Assembly (NCBI GenBank): GCA_014728975.1
Contig: WJKQ01000005.1
Location: forward strand, 1-19,392
DNA length: 19,392 nt
Source: Candidatus Peregrinibacteria bacterium
Lineage (GTDB): Bacteria > Patescibacteriota > Gracilibacteria > UBA1369 > LOWO2-01-FULL-3
Direction of reading: 5' to 3'
Shown: positions 1 to 7,838 of the stretch, one piece after another
Layout: every line of letters starts with the position of its first letter
Numbering within the stretch: position 1 is the first letter of the stretch
Position numbers and translations under genes: made by a program
Notes under the pieces: model-generated
What the model saw: only the letters and a program-made list of their open reading frames with translations
The model's database searches: none
Told to the model about the DNA's origin: nothing

Positions 1-3000
1 AATAAATATACAGAGGAATTGAAGAATTATGAAAATTACCCAAAGAATTATTATTTAACAGCGGAACAAGAATATCTCGATCCTTCCGGTTCGATTCTCA
101 ACAGAAGTATTGAAGAAATTGAACTTTCCATTCAAAAAGAAGAACTTCCCGATACTCCCGAAATGAAGCAGCTTGCAAGTTTGAGAGATGCATTAATCGA
201 TTATTCAAAAGGGCTTAAAGAACAGAACTCTGTTTTAAGTGAGATTGACGACTATAGTTCTTTGTCCTCCATTTTGGTTGAAACGGATCAGAGTGTTGAT
301 AAATTTGCTTCTTTGACTTTGCCGGAGGATTCTTTGGATTCTAATAATCCAAAAAATGTAATTAAGACCGACTTCTTTGGAGAAGGTGTTAAGGAGTCTT
401 TATTAGCCGCCAAAATTGATATTGATCCAGGTACAGCATTTGATTCTGAGGAAGCTCCAGCGGAAGCACCTACGGGTTTTTATGTGGTTGTTGAAGATCA
501 GAATGAAAATGTTCTAAATTATACTGAAGAATTGGGAAAAACCGTTCATACTCTTTTCAGTGATGTTGATGGGGACGGCGATCATGATATTATTTATTCT
601 CTCGGCGGCGATGTTTACTTAAAAGAAAATCATAAATTTGATATAGAGCTTCCAAAAGGTGAAGTTGTTATTAGTGCTATGACAGGTTCGGTTTCGGATT
701 ACGCAAACACGGGAAGCGTTCAAACAGTCAGTACCGTTTATCAGGGACATGAGCAAATCGATATAAGTTGGCATTATCAGGAAAATGCAGTGGGTTATGA
801 AGTTATTATCAGAAAATCTCTCATGGACGATGAAGAAGATGCTGTTTACCGATATGAAATCGATGATCCCCAAAAAACAAATCTTTCCGTTGAAATCGAA
901 AATGGAAATTATTATGTAACAGTTTATTCAATTGATAAAGAGGGAAATCGATCCACTTCTTCTAACTTTACTGTTGCCGCTCCACAGGCATGTGCTGATA
1001 ATGATCCGCCTTTTCCCGCTATAACTAAAACAGAATACGATCTTTCAGTATTTAAACAGCTTGAAATAGACGCGAGCGGATCTTTTGATCCGTCGGGAGA
1101 AATAGAAGAGTATTCTCTGGAAAATCTACCTTATTCAAAAGAAGGTGAAGGGAAATTTATGATCGGTCCATTTATTAATGAGGGGGATTTGGGTCTCCAT
1201 GAAGCTGTATTAAATATCGTGGACCAATCGAATAACAGTTCGGCTATGAAGTTAGGGATAAATGTTTTTGCGCCAGAAATTACGTTAAATGAGACTTTTG
1301 GCAGAACGTCTGTTGCAACAGGTTCAACGGAGCCGATGATTAACGATCTTCCGTTCTCTTTAATGAGAAACAGATATATTTATAGAGTAGTTGATGGAGT
1401 ATTAAAAATGGTGCCGAGAATAGATAAAGTCATTACCGAATCCGCCACATTTGATAACGGGAAATATTACACAGACGACGGCGGTGAATATGAAATATCC
1501 GATTTCAATCTTGAGGATATGATTTTAGTTGAGAATGAAAATGGTGAAACGATAGCGGAGATAAATCCTGAAACCGGTAATATAGGATCATTAGCAGATA
1601 ATTACAGTACGGATGTAAATCCATCCTCGCCTCCTTTATCGCCCCTTAATATTAATATCGTCGATGAAGATGGAAATATTTTAGGAACCGTATATGCTGT
1701 TTCTGATCCAAATATTGATGTAAAGATTAATGAAGAGATTGGATATGAAGGAGTTTTTGTCAACGATTCGGATATAAACGACTCTTTTGAACTTATGAGT
1801 TTTCCTGCTGACCATCCAAATTATCCAGGCGGCGCGGCTTTGGTTTATGTTGATGAGAATAAACAGATGGCGACTATAGATACTTCGGGAAATATAATTC
1901 TTTTAGATAAAAGAATTGCTGTGAGGCAGAAGAAGAACGATCATAAAAAGGACCCACTGGTAATTGAATTGCTGTTTGAAGGGAAAATTGTATGCGAAGT
2001 ACATATAAAAGCAGGATTTAGAGCTGTACAAATTGTCGGGCCGGATGATGTTCCTTTCACTACTCCACGTTCTCCTTCTGCCTCGGTCTTCTATGCTCCC
2101 TCAGGAATTGTCGGAAAAAAATTGTTTGTAGGTGTTGACGAGGATCTAAACAGGATTGTGTCCGATCTCTATGCCAAAGGCATTATTGAAGCTGAAAAAA
2201 CAGATCAGGGGCTGGTCCTTAATCCCGGAGAAATTGTAAACAGGGCTGAATATGTAAAAACAATGTTAAACATGCTTTGTATTATTCCGCGTCCTGAAGC
2301 TTACGAGCCTTATACACAAGATGAAGCCGAAGGCGGATATTCCGATATTATTTTCGACTCTGAAAATCTACCATGGTATTATCCATATATTAAAGAAGCT
2401 GACCTGCTTGGCCTTGTTTACGGTTATCGCGGAGAAGTTGATCCGGAAACGGGTCTGCCGCCTTTCAGACCGGAAGCTCCGATTTCACGGGCGGAAGCCG
2501 TAAATATTATACTGGAAGCTTTGGAATATAAGGGAATTATTGATCTTTCCGAATTGAGTGTAGGTGATCCATGGTATGTTCCTTTTATGGAGGCGGCTCA
2601 GGATCTCACCCCTTATGTAGTAGGACAACAATATATTAAAAATAATTTTATTATAACTCCAGAGGAAGCTCAGTCGCCGGAAGAGGAAATGACCCGTGAA
2701 GAATTATTTATTATGTCCAGTCGAGTTCTTGATTTTTATAATTGTTTTGAAATTGATCAGGATAATGATGGTATGTCTGATTTCTGCGAAGAAAAATACA
2801 ATATTTCCAATCCACAAAACGATGTTGACGACGACGGAGTGATTAACATTAATGAATGTTATTATGGACTGGACCCTACCGATAAGGATACTGACGGAGG
2901 CGGGATGTCAGACGGAAAAGAACTCGAATTTGGTACGGATCCGCTTGATCCGACAGATGATCCTGAAGATGATGACAATGACGGACTTACAAATATGGCG

Positions 3001-3318
3001 GAAATTCTTATTCACAATACAGATCCCAATGAACCGGATACCGATGAAGGCGGGGTAAACGATGGAGATGAAGTGGATAATCTTACGGATCCATTAAATG
3101 AGGAAGACGACTTTGATGATCCGGGCGAGTATAAAACAGGAGAAAGCGGGTATTATATCGTTCCTGCTGAATGCAACACCTGCCCATGTTTATCTACGTT
3201 CCTTCATAGTGCGGATATAATTCCGGGGGATATTTTCTTTACTGTTATCTCGACCTATGATGAAAGTTATATATTTTCAAAAAGTAATGAAGTTACTGTT
3301 AATTCCGTAATAAAATAA
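1..3318 (+). CDS. Giant multidomain surface protein with SLH and TSP3 repeats (5'-partial)
   Basis: The frame is open to base 1, so the N-terminus lies outside the window; 1105 residues are visible. Numbering from base 1, I see an FG-GAP/VCBS-like calcium loop near residue 186 (DVDGDGDHD), a fibronectin-III-like stretch at about 244-325, a PKD-like stretch at about 334-423 (ASGSFDPSG), then beta-rich sequence without a recognised family. Three S-layer-homology units follow at about 711-760, 780-841 and 853-916, shown by NRAEYVK, SRAEAVN and TREELFI. After them come thrombospondin type 3 Asp-rich calcium loops (about 919-1041) and a C-terminal domain with a CNTCPC cluster. In known proteins SLH domains bind cell-wall polymers, so a wall-attached extracellular role is likely. 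No sortase motif or C-terminal membrane helix is seen. It heads a tight five-gene unit; its specific function and ligand are unknown. Confidence 0.85.
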   Translation, partial: NKYTEELKNYENYPKNYYLTAEQEYLDPSGSILNRSIEEIELSIQKEELPDTPEMKQLASLRDALIDYSKGLKEQNSVLSEIDDYSSLSSILVETDQSVDKFASLTLPEDSLDSNNPKNVIKTDFFGEGVKESLLAAKIDIDPGTAFDSEEAPAEAPTGFYVVVEDQNENVLNYTEELGKTVHTLFSDVDGDGDHDIIYSLGGDVYLKENHKFDIELPKGEVVISAMTGSVSDYANTGSVQTVSTVYQGHEQIDISWHYQENAVGYEVIIRKSLMDDEEDAVYRYEIDDPQKTNLSVEIENGNYYVTVYSIDKEGNRSTSSNFTVAAPQACADNDPPFPAITKTEYDLSVFKQLEIDASGSFDPSGEIEEYSLENLPYSKEGEGKFMIGPFINEGDLGLHEAVLNIVDQSNNSSAMKLGINVFAPEITLNETFGRTSVATGSTEPMINDLPFSLMRNRYIYRVVDGVLKMVPRIDKVITESATFDNGKYYTDDGGEYEISDFNLEDMILVENENGETIAEINPETGNIGSLADNYSTDVNPSSPPLSPLNINIVDEDGNILGTVYAVSDPNIDVKINEEIGYEGVFVNDSDINDSFELMSFPADHPNYPGGAALVYVDENKQMATIDTSGNIILLDKRIAVRQKKNDHKKDPLVIELLFEGKIVCEVHIKAGFRAVQIVGPDDVPFTTPRSPSASVFYAPSGIVGKKLFVGVDEDLNRIVSDLYAKGIIEAEKTDQGLVLNPGEIVNRAEYVKTMLNMLCIIPRPEAYEPYTQDEAEGGYSDIIFDSENLPWYYPYIKEADLLGLVYGYRGEVDPETGLPPFRPEAPISRAEAVNIILEALEYKGIIDLSELSVGDPWYVPFMEAAQDLTPYVVGQQYIKNNFIITPEEAQSPEEEMTREELFIMSSRVLDFYNCFEIDQDNDGMSDFCEEKYNISNPQNDVDDDGVININECYYGLDPTDKDTDGGGMSDGKELEFGTDPLDPTDDPEDDDNDGLTNMAEILIHNTDPNEPDTDEGGVNDGDEVDNLTDPLNEEDDFDDPGEYKTGESGYYIVPAECNTCPCLSTFLHSADIIPGDIFFTVISTYDESYIFSKSNEVTVNSVIK
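2755..3123 (+). repeat. Thrombospondin type 3 Asp-rich calcium-binding repeats in the surface protein
   Basis: About four degenerate units of the pattern DxDxDG..(D/N)..E....(T/D)DP occur here: DQDNDGMSD, DVDDDGVIN, DTDGGGMSDGKE and DDDNDGLTN, with DTDEGGVNDGDE after them. In this family the regularly spaced Asp side chains coordinate calcium and make a rigid stalk. They follow the three SLH units and precede the Cys-containing C-terminal domain, so they may hold that domain away from the wall. Calcium binding is inferred from the motif. Confidence 0.85.
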
Positions 3319-3320
3319 AT

Positions 3321-3923
3321 ATGAAAAATAAATTTTTTAAATCAGTTTTGATTTTTGTTCTGTCATTTATCAGTTTTTATCATTCCGCGTACGCGGTTAC
3401 GCCCATTCCTGAAGAATTTGAAGAAAGACTCGAAGAAGCAAAACAGACTGTTCCTGAATTTGAACTGAGAGAATGTCAAAAGATTGTAGAAATATATGAT
3501 TATGAAACCTTAAGTTTCCTAAAATTCTTGGAACAGCATTTTCAAAATAAGAGTTCTACAAGCAGTCTTGCCAATATCGCAATTGCCAAATACAGTCAGT
3601 ATAAAAATGCCATAAATAGTATTTTTGCCGAACTGGCACCTGAAGCTTCTTCTGAAGAGCTGGACAGATACGAAACAGCTTATTCCAATTATTCAAAATG
3701 CATTAAAATTACAAACACATATATTGATTTGACCAAAGATATTTTGATGATGCATATAAAAAATAACACCACCCAGAAAAAGACTACGATCCTTCTGGAA
3801 AAATATCATGCTCTAAATAACAGGCTTAGAGATCTAAATATGGCAGTGGCTGAAATGTATTCTTTCTTTGCGACACTCAATAATAAACTGCCCGGATTTT
3901 TGAAAGAATGTATAACTTCTTAA
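3321..3923 (+). CDS. Exported 200-aa protein with C-terminal Cys, unrecognised
   Basis: A clear signal peptide spans residues 1-25: basic MKNKFFK, a hydrophobic core, and an A-Y-A cleavage site before VTPIP. The mature protein looks mostly helical, with three Cys at 52, 127 and 197, the last four residues from the end (KECITS). Residues 161-170 carry KY-x5-RLR, which recurs in the next protein (184-193), suggesting a divergent pair. ATG lies 2 nt after the stop of the surface protein, with no Shine-Dalgarno sequence, so translation is probably coupled. No family is recognised; a structural subunit or accessory factor of a surface complex is a guess from context. Confidence 0.75.
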   Translation: MKNKFFKSVLIFVLSFISFYHSAYAVTPIPEEFEERLEEAKQTVPEFELRECQKIVEIYDYETLSFLKFLEQHFQNKSSTSSLANIAIAKYSQYKNAINSIFAELAPEASSEELDRYETAYSNYSKCIKITNTYIDLTKDILMMHIKNNTTQKKTTILLEKYHALNNRLRDLNMAVAEMYSFFATLNNKLPGFLKECITS

Positions 3924-3929
3924 TAATTT

Positions 3930-4568
3930 ATGAAAATTTTTGGTAAAAAAATTTGGAAAAATGCATTTACAACTTTGGGGGTCGCCATACTTACCCTTTT
4001 TATTGTTTATGGAGGCTACAAAATATTTGCTCAGGTTGAATATGCTGGTCAGTTGTTTTTTACCAAAAATGATTATCACTTAGGTATGAATAGTTATTTT
4101 AACGATAAAATTGAAAGGCTTGTGGAATTGATGGAAGAGGAAGATTTTTTCAATCATGTAGATTTTGTAGCTCCCGAGGATGAGGAAAACTGCACAGATA
4201 CAAATGTCAGTACATATTGTGTCGCTGTAGGTGCTCTGGATATCTATATCGATTATTTAAATGAACTGAACGCTCTTAAAGGCTTTTTACCGGGTACGGC
4301 AGAAGAAATCCAAACACAGGAAGAAGCTGTAAGAGAAACCGGTATACGAAAAGACGAAATAGCTAAAGAAGCCGAAGAGGCGAAATTGGTTTTTGAGGCA
4401 ACGATTTCAGCTTATGATCAATTCAGGCTGGCTTATCCAACGCATATTAAATATGAAACTATTATCAATAATCTGATTAAGTACAAATTAGCATTAAAAA
4501 GATTGAGAAATCGTATCGAAAGATTTCCGTCCAAATTTATAGATGCCTCCTCAAGTGAATGTAAATAA
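3930..4568 (+). CDS. Membrane-anchored 212-aa protein with C-terminal Cys, unrecognised
   Basis: The N-terminus has a basic cytoplasmic stretch (MKIFGKKIWK) and one hydrophobic helix at about 12-33, without a convincing cleavage site, so a signal anchor with an external C-terminal domain is likely. The rest is charged and helical: coiled-coil-prone residues 120-160, then KY-x5-RLR at 184-193, shared with the preceding protein. Cys are at 88, 97 and 211, the last being the penultimate residue (SSECK). The gene starts 6 nt after the previous stop without a visible Shine-Dalgarno sequence. No known family is recognised; it may be a paralogue of the 200-aa protein, judged by eye only. Confidence 0.75.
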   Translation: MKIFGKKIWKNAFTTLGVAILTLFIVYGGYKIFAQVEYAGQLFFTKNDYHLGMNSYFNDKIERLVELMEEEDFFNHVDFVAPEDEENCTDTNVSTYCVAVGALDIYIDYLNELNALKGFLPGTAEEIQTQEEAVRETGIRKDEIAKEAEEAKLVFEATISAYDQFRLAYPTHIKYETIINNLIKYKLALKRLRNRIERFPSKFIDASSSECK

Positions 4569-4572
4569 ATTT

Positions 4573-6405
4573 ATGAAAAAAATTATACCGGTCATTATAG
4601 GAATACTAACAGGTATAACCGCTTCAATTCTCCTGATACTTGCACAGGATGATAAGATTGCACACGGCCAGGAAAATATGTGGGATACAATAGTTGCTTA
4701 CGGCGATTTTTTTGACTGGAATGATGTTTTTTCCCCCTCTTCTCAAGGCACTGATCTTTATTTTTTAGTATACGATAAACTTATTCTTTTTCCTGAGAAA
4801 GATGCTTTGAAAGAAGTGGCGCAAAAATATGGACTTACCAAGGATGAAGCACAAAGAGTGATTGATGGGAGTCTAACTCCGCTTTTCAATATACCTGAAA
4901 GGCGGGGAGCTGAACTTACCCATGAAGATACATACATTTTGGCAAATAATTTACGGAATGATTTTGCTGAATTAAGTGAACTTTTTGAACTGCAACAGGA
5001 AGTAGATGTTGCTATAGCGCCCAGTGAAATTTTTGCGAATGGTGATCTTTCCGATTCCGGTTTTGATTTGGTTCATGACCTTTCTATAATTGAAGAGATT
5101 CTTTTTGTTGAAGTAACCGAGAACACTGTAGGAGATCCGTTTGGAAATCAATTATCTTCTCCGTATCTGCCTACTGAAGATGAACAGAAATTGGAAGAGT
5201 ATATTCCTGCAGGAACTCCGGGAGCAATTTTAGAGTTTGCTTTGGAAGAAGAAACAGAAGAGTCAGGAGCTGTAGAAGAGGAAGCCGAGGAATCAAGCTT
5301 TATTGAAGCTTCTGAGATTGGAATTATCGAGATCGGAGATCAGGAAATAGATGTTGAAGTTCTTGAGGAAGATATTTGTCCTTCGGATGACAGTCTTTCC
5401 AAGGCATTAGATAAATACATCGCTGAAAAACCGAAGGAAAGTGTGGAAGAGGATGAAATTGAAGAAGTTGCAGAAGAAACCTCCGCTGAAGAATCTGATG
5501 AATTTGAAGGGGAAGAAGAACCGGTTTTGGGAATGCAGGAATATCCCCTCGAGGAAGAAATCAAGGAAGATGGGAAAATTGTTAATGAAGAAGGTGAAAT
5601 ATTACCCGCGGCTGATGATCAGTGGAGAAAATCCTGGTGTTCCTCTCTTGTAGGCGCCGGTGATACCGGAGCAGCCGCCGGAAATACTTTTGGTGAAGCA
5701 GGATTTTCAAGTCTTGGGAATTTCGTTAATTCTTTAATTAATCAGTCAGCCGGTGCCGGTGCCTGGGCTCAGGCCGAAGGAATTTCTTTAAAATTAGGCA
5801 TTTGTCTCGATGTTCAACTGGTTAAAAAAAGAGTTACAAGTTATCAACCGGGTGACAGCTGTGTTATGTGTGAAATTGAAAAAATAAATCAATTAATGGA
5901 TAAAACCCTAAGCCATTCATTGATTCCAAATAAGGCTACGGGAAACTTAATGGAAACTGCCAAGTGCAAAGATTCATATGGAACTCTTCTGGATATGCAA
6001 TTTATTTCAATTGCTGCTCCAGTATCTACACCTTCAAAAGACGACGCAATTTTCGGAAAAAATATTTTTGAGGAATGGAAGAAATTTGTCGATCGTTATC
6101 AGCCTTTATTGTTTCCGGAACCTGATAAAATTATAGAACAACAATTTCAATCCGTACCTGAAAATGTTACGCAGGAAAAGATTTTACAGTCAGTAAATTC
6201 AGTATTGGCCAGAAAACGAACAGAAGCAAAACTGGAAATAGAAAACACCAAGACCGTTAATGAAGGAACAAACAAAATATTGGAGGCTCAGACAATATTG
6301 GAGGAGATCCGGCAGATGAAAAATTTCTTCGATGGTTATAAAAAACAATATGAAAAAATAAATAAGGAACTTTGTCCCAAAATATTATCAAAAAAAGACA
6401 TCTAA
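4573..6405 (+). CDS. Exported 610-aa acidic protein, unrecognised
   Basis: I place the start at 4573 rather than the in-frame ATG at 4543, because 4573 lies 4 nt past the upstream stop and gives a proper signal sequence (MKKIIPVIIGILTG, hydrophobic to about residue 24). Three parts follow: an N-terminal region to about 215; a very acidic Glu-rich low-complexity linker at about 220-350; and a Cys-containing C-terminal half that opens with a Gly/Ala/Ser-rich stretch and includes SWC, GIC, a CVMC pair, AKC and a late ELCPK near the end. Seven Cys are visible. The last 80 residues look helical and coiled-coil-prone. No domain family is recognised. An envelope role alongside the SLH protein is inferred from operon position and the signal sequence. 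Confidence 0.75.
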   Translation: MKKIIPVIIGILTGITASILLILAQDDKIAHGQENMWDTIVAYGDFFDWNDVFSPSSQGTDLYFLVYDKLILFPEKDALKEVAQKYGLTKDEAQRVIDGSLTPLFNIPERRGAELTHEDTYILANNLRNDFAELSELFELQQEVDVAIAPSEIFANGDLSDSGFDLVHDLSIIEEILFVEVTENTVGDPFGNQLSSPYLPTEDEQKLEEYIPAGTPGAILEFALEEETEESGAVEEEAEESSFIEASEIGIIEIGDQEIDVEVLEEDICPSDDSLSKALDKYIAEKPKESVEEDEIEEVAEETSAEESDEFEGEEEPVLGMQEYPLEEEIKEDGKIVNEEGEILPAADDQWRKSWCSSLVGAGDTGAAAGNTFGEAGFSSLGNFVNSLINQSAGAGAWAQAEGISLKLGICLDVQLVKKRVTSYQPGDSCVMCEIEKINQLMDKTLSHSLIPNKATGNLMETAKCKDSYGTLLDMQFISIAAPVSTPSKDDAIFGKNIFEEWKKFVDRYQPLLFPEPDKIIEQQFQSVPENVTQEKILQSVNSVLARKRTEAKLEIENTKTVNEGTNKILEAQTILEEIRQMKNFFDGYKKQYEKINKELCPKILSKKDI

Positions 6406-7523
6406 TGATAAAGAAATTAATAAAAATCGGTTTAACCGCAGTTATGACAGTAAATTTTGTTTCTTCAGTTTATGCCCAGGATAATGAAACGTCCGATATT
6501 GATCCTTATATTGGTAAACATTTAAGTATCGCGAGGTGTATATCCAAGGGGAATCTTGATTTTATCACTTTTTTAAGCGCCTCAAGTTTTAGTGATGGTT
6601 TTTATGAAGCTGTAATTGAACCATGGAATGATATATTAATGAGGAATCAATGTCATTCCAATGATGTATTAAGCCTTATCAAACAAAGGAACAAACTTAG
6701 AAAATATATCCGCGACGCATTTTTAACGTGTAATACACAGAAAATTCCCTCGTTAAGATTAGCCCATTTCAAAATAAATGCTGAAATTTATTATGTCAGG
6801 CATGTTGTTGACGGCTCTATAGTTGTAAGTCTGCCCTATAATTTATTAAGCACAAGAATGGCTGAAGATGAAGACTCTTTATATTATCCCAGAGAGAAAT
6901 TGTATAATGAAATGAAGGAAAGATATATTGAAAACGGTGAAATTCCAAGAAAGGAATTCGATTTACTTTTTGAAAAATTAGAATTTAAATATAGAGACCG
7001 CAAGAAAACATATATAATTTGTGAAACCAGTTCATGGGAAAGTGTGATTGAAAAATGGAATGAATTTATCGATACTGCCGGTGGAATTACTCCTGCATGG
7101 AAAAATATGGAAAAAGGAGTCGGCGGCAGAGCTGAAAAAATTGTAGAAGCTGCGACAGATATGGGATTTGATGCTTATATGGAAGGTCTTGTCCAGGTTA
7201 ACCTGAATAATATGGGAATTAAACCTGGATTTGGAGAGATTTCTGAAAATATCGATTATTATCTTCCAAATATCGATATACCCACACAGAGTGCTTTTTT
7301 GGAGGCCATGGAGGTTGCTGAAAGTATGTTTGATACGGAAGAAATGAGGCAAAAAATGCTCTCCAATTTTGGTGCGTTATATCGGGATACCAGCGATTCA
7401 TCTCTGGAACTAATTCTTACCGAACTTGAAAATTTTAATATTATTATTTTGGAGAGCTTCAATCCTTTAGACGGGTTAACCGAATGCGCAGAAACAATTA
7501 ATAATAGACAGTGTCCAAAGTGA
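6405..7523 (+). CDS. Exported 372-aa Cys-containing protein, unrecognised
   Basis: The start is set at 6405, where ATG shares one base with the upstream TAA; this begins directly with a signal peptide (MIKKLIKIGL, hydrophobic core, V-Y-A cleavage before QDNE). The in-frame ATG at 6372 would put 11 hydrophilic residues in front. The mature protein has six Cys (45, 83, 109, 206, 361, 370), the last three residues from the end (RQCPK, compare ELCPK in the 610-aa protein). The rest is mixed helical sequence with no second membrane helix and no recognised catalytic motif. It ends with TGA, followed within 10 nt by a strong hairpin, and is the last gene of the unit. Confidence 0.75.
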   Translation: MIKKLIKIGLTAVMTVNFVSSVYAQDNETSDIDPYIGKHLSIARCISKGNLDFITFLSASSFSDGFYEAVIEPWNDILMRNQCHSNDVLSLIKQRNKLRKYIRDAFLTCNTQKIPSLRLAHFKINAEIYYVRHVVDGSIVVSLPYNLLSTRMAEDEDSLYYPREKLYNEMKERYIENGEIPRKEFDLLFEKLEFKYRDRKKTYIICETSSWESVIEKWNEFIDTAGGITPAWKNMEKGVGGRAEKIVEAATDMGFDAYMEGLVQVNLNNMGIKPGFGEISENIDYYLPNIDIPTQSAFLEAMEVAESMFDTEEMRQKMLSNFGALYRDTSDSSLELILTELENFNIIILESFNPLDGLTECAETINNRQCPK

Positions 7524-7530
7524 TTTATTA

Positions 7531-7562
7531 TAAAGATCTCCGGTCTTGACCGGAGATCTTTA
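7531..7562. terminator. Strong hairpin at the end of the surface-protein unit
   Basis: Perfect inverted repeat with 15-bp arms around a 2-nt centre (TAAAGATCTCCGGTC / GACCGGAGATCTTTA), starting 7 nt after the TGA of the last plus-strand gene. On the plus strand it is followed by T-rich sequence interrupted by GGGC rather than a clean T run. Because minus-strand genes converge here, it may stop transcription from both sides. Confidence 0.7.
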
Positions 7563-7582
7563 GGGCTTTTCTAGGTTTTTTT

Positions 7583-7596
7583 CCCGCTAAAGCGGG
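7583..7596. terminator. Second hairpin of the convergent junction
   Basis: Inverted repeat CCCGCT-AA-AGCGGG, preceded on the plus strand by a run of seven T. Neither strand places a classic T run directly after it, so terminator function is less certain than for the first hairpin. Confidence 0.4.
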
Positions 7597-7601
7597 TTTA
7601 A

Positions 7602-7620
7602 AGTTCGTGGGCAACGAACT
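7602..7620. repeat. Third hairpin of the convergent junction
   Basis: Inverted repeat AGTTCGT-GGGCA-ACGAACT, 7-bp arms and 5-nt loop, 38 nt downstream of the minus-strand zinc-ribbon gene. In the minus direction it is the first structure met by RNA polymerase leaving that gene, followed by TTTAAA. Its role is unknown. Confidence 0.4.
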
Positions 7621-7658
7621 ATGGGCATTGAAGATTTTTATATTTTAAGGACATTTTT

Positions 7659-7829
7659 TTACTTGTGGACAAATTGAACCATTAATCCTTTTACTTTTTC
7701 TTTGATTTTCGTGTCGTCTTTAAGTCCGTTCATTTCCAGGGTCAGACTGGTAATTTCAGAATAGCAATATGGACAACAAAGCGGTTTACTGGAAACTGCT
7801 TTCCCGCATGACAGACAATGTATGATCAT
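7659..7829 (-). CDS. 56-aa zinc-ribbon-like protein
   Basis: A short frame starting ATG at 7829 encodes a compact protein with two knuckles, C5-LS-C8 and C19-PY-C22, separated by ten residues, the spacing of a small zinc ribbon. A helical, charged C-terminal half without Cys follows. It starts 9 nt after the stop of the HTH gene on the same strand, so the two are probably co-transcribed. Small zinc ribbons bind nucleic acid or protein; which applies here is not visible. It could be a chance frame, but two correctly spaced Cys pairs and the tight linkage argue for a real gene. Confidence 0.65.
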   Translation of the reverse strand: MIIHCLSCGKAVSSKPLCCPYCYSEITSLTLEMNGLKDDTKIKEKVKGLMVQFVHK

Positions 7830-7838
7830 TGTTCAATT

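Noticed and set aside
19..21. TTG as the start of the surface protein
   Set aside because: The frame is open upstream to base 1 and the sequence at TTG shows no signal peptide, so the gene simply enters from outside.
4543..4572. ATG at 4543 for the 610-aa protein
   Set aside because: It overlaps the previous gene and puts a hydrophilic segment before the signal sequence; ATG 4573 fits both spacing and signal.
6372..6404. ATG at 6372 for the 372-aa protein
   Set aside because: It lies inside the preceding gene and spoils the signal peptide that starts exactly at 6405.
7521..7523. UGA read as Gly or Trp, as in Gracilibacteria or mycoplasmas
   Set aside because: The TGA here is followed at once by a terminator-like hairpin, and the other terminal TGA (16093-16095) is followed directly by TAA; uvrA, recF and thrS contain no in-frame TGA.
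1..7523. Conjugative type IV secretion operon
   Set aside because: No VirB4-like ATPase, coupling protein, VirB6-like multi-pass protein or relaxase motif is present.
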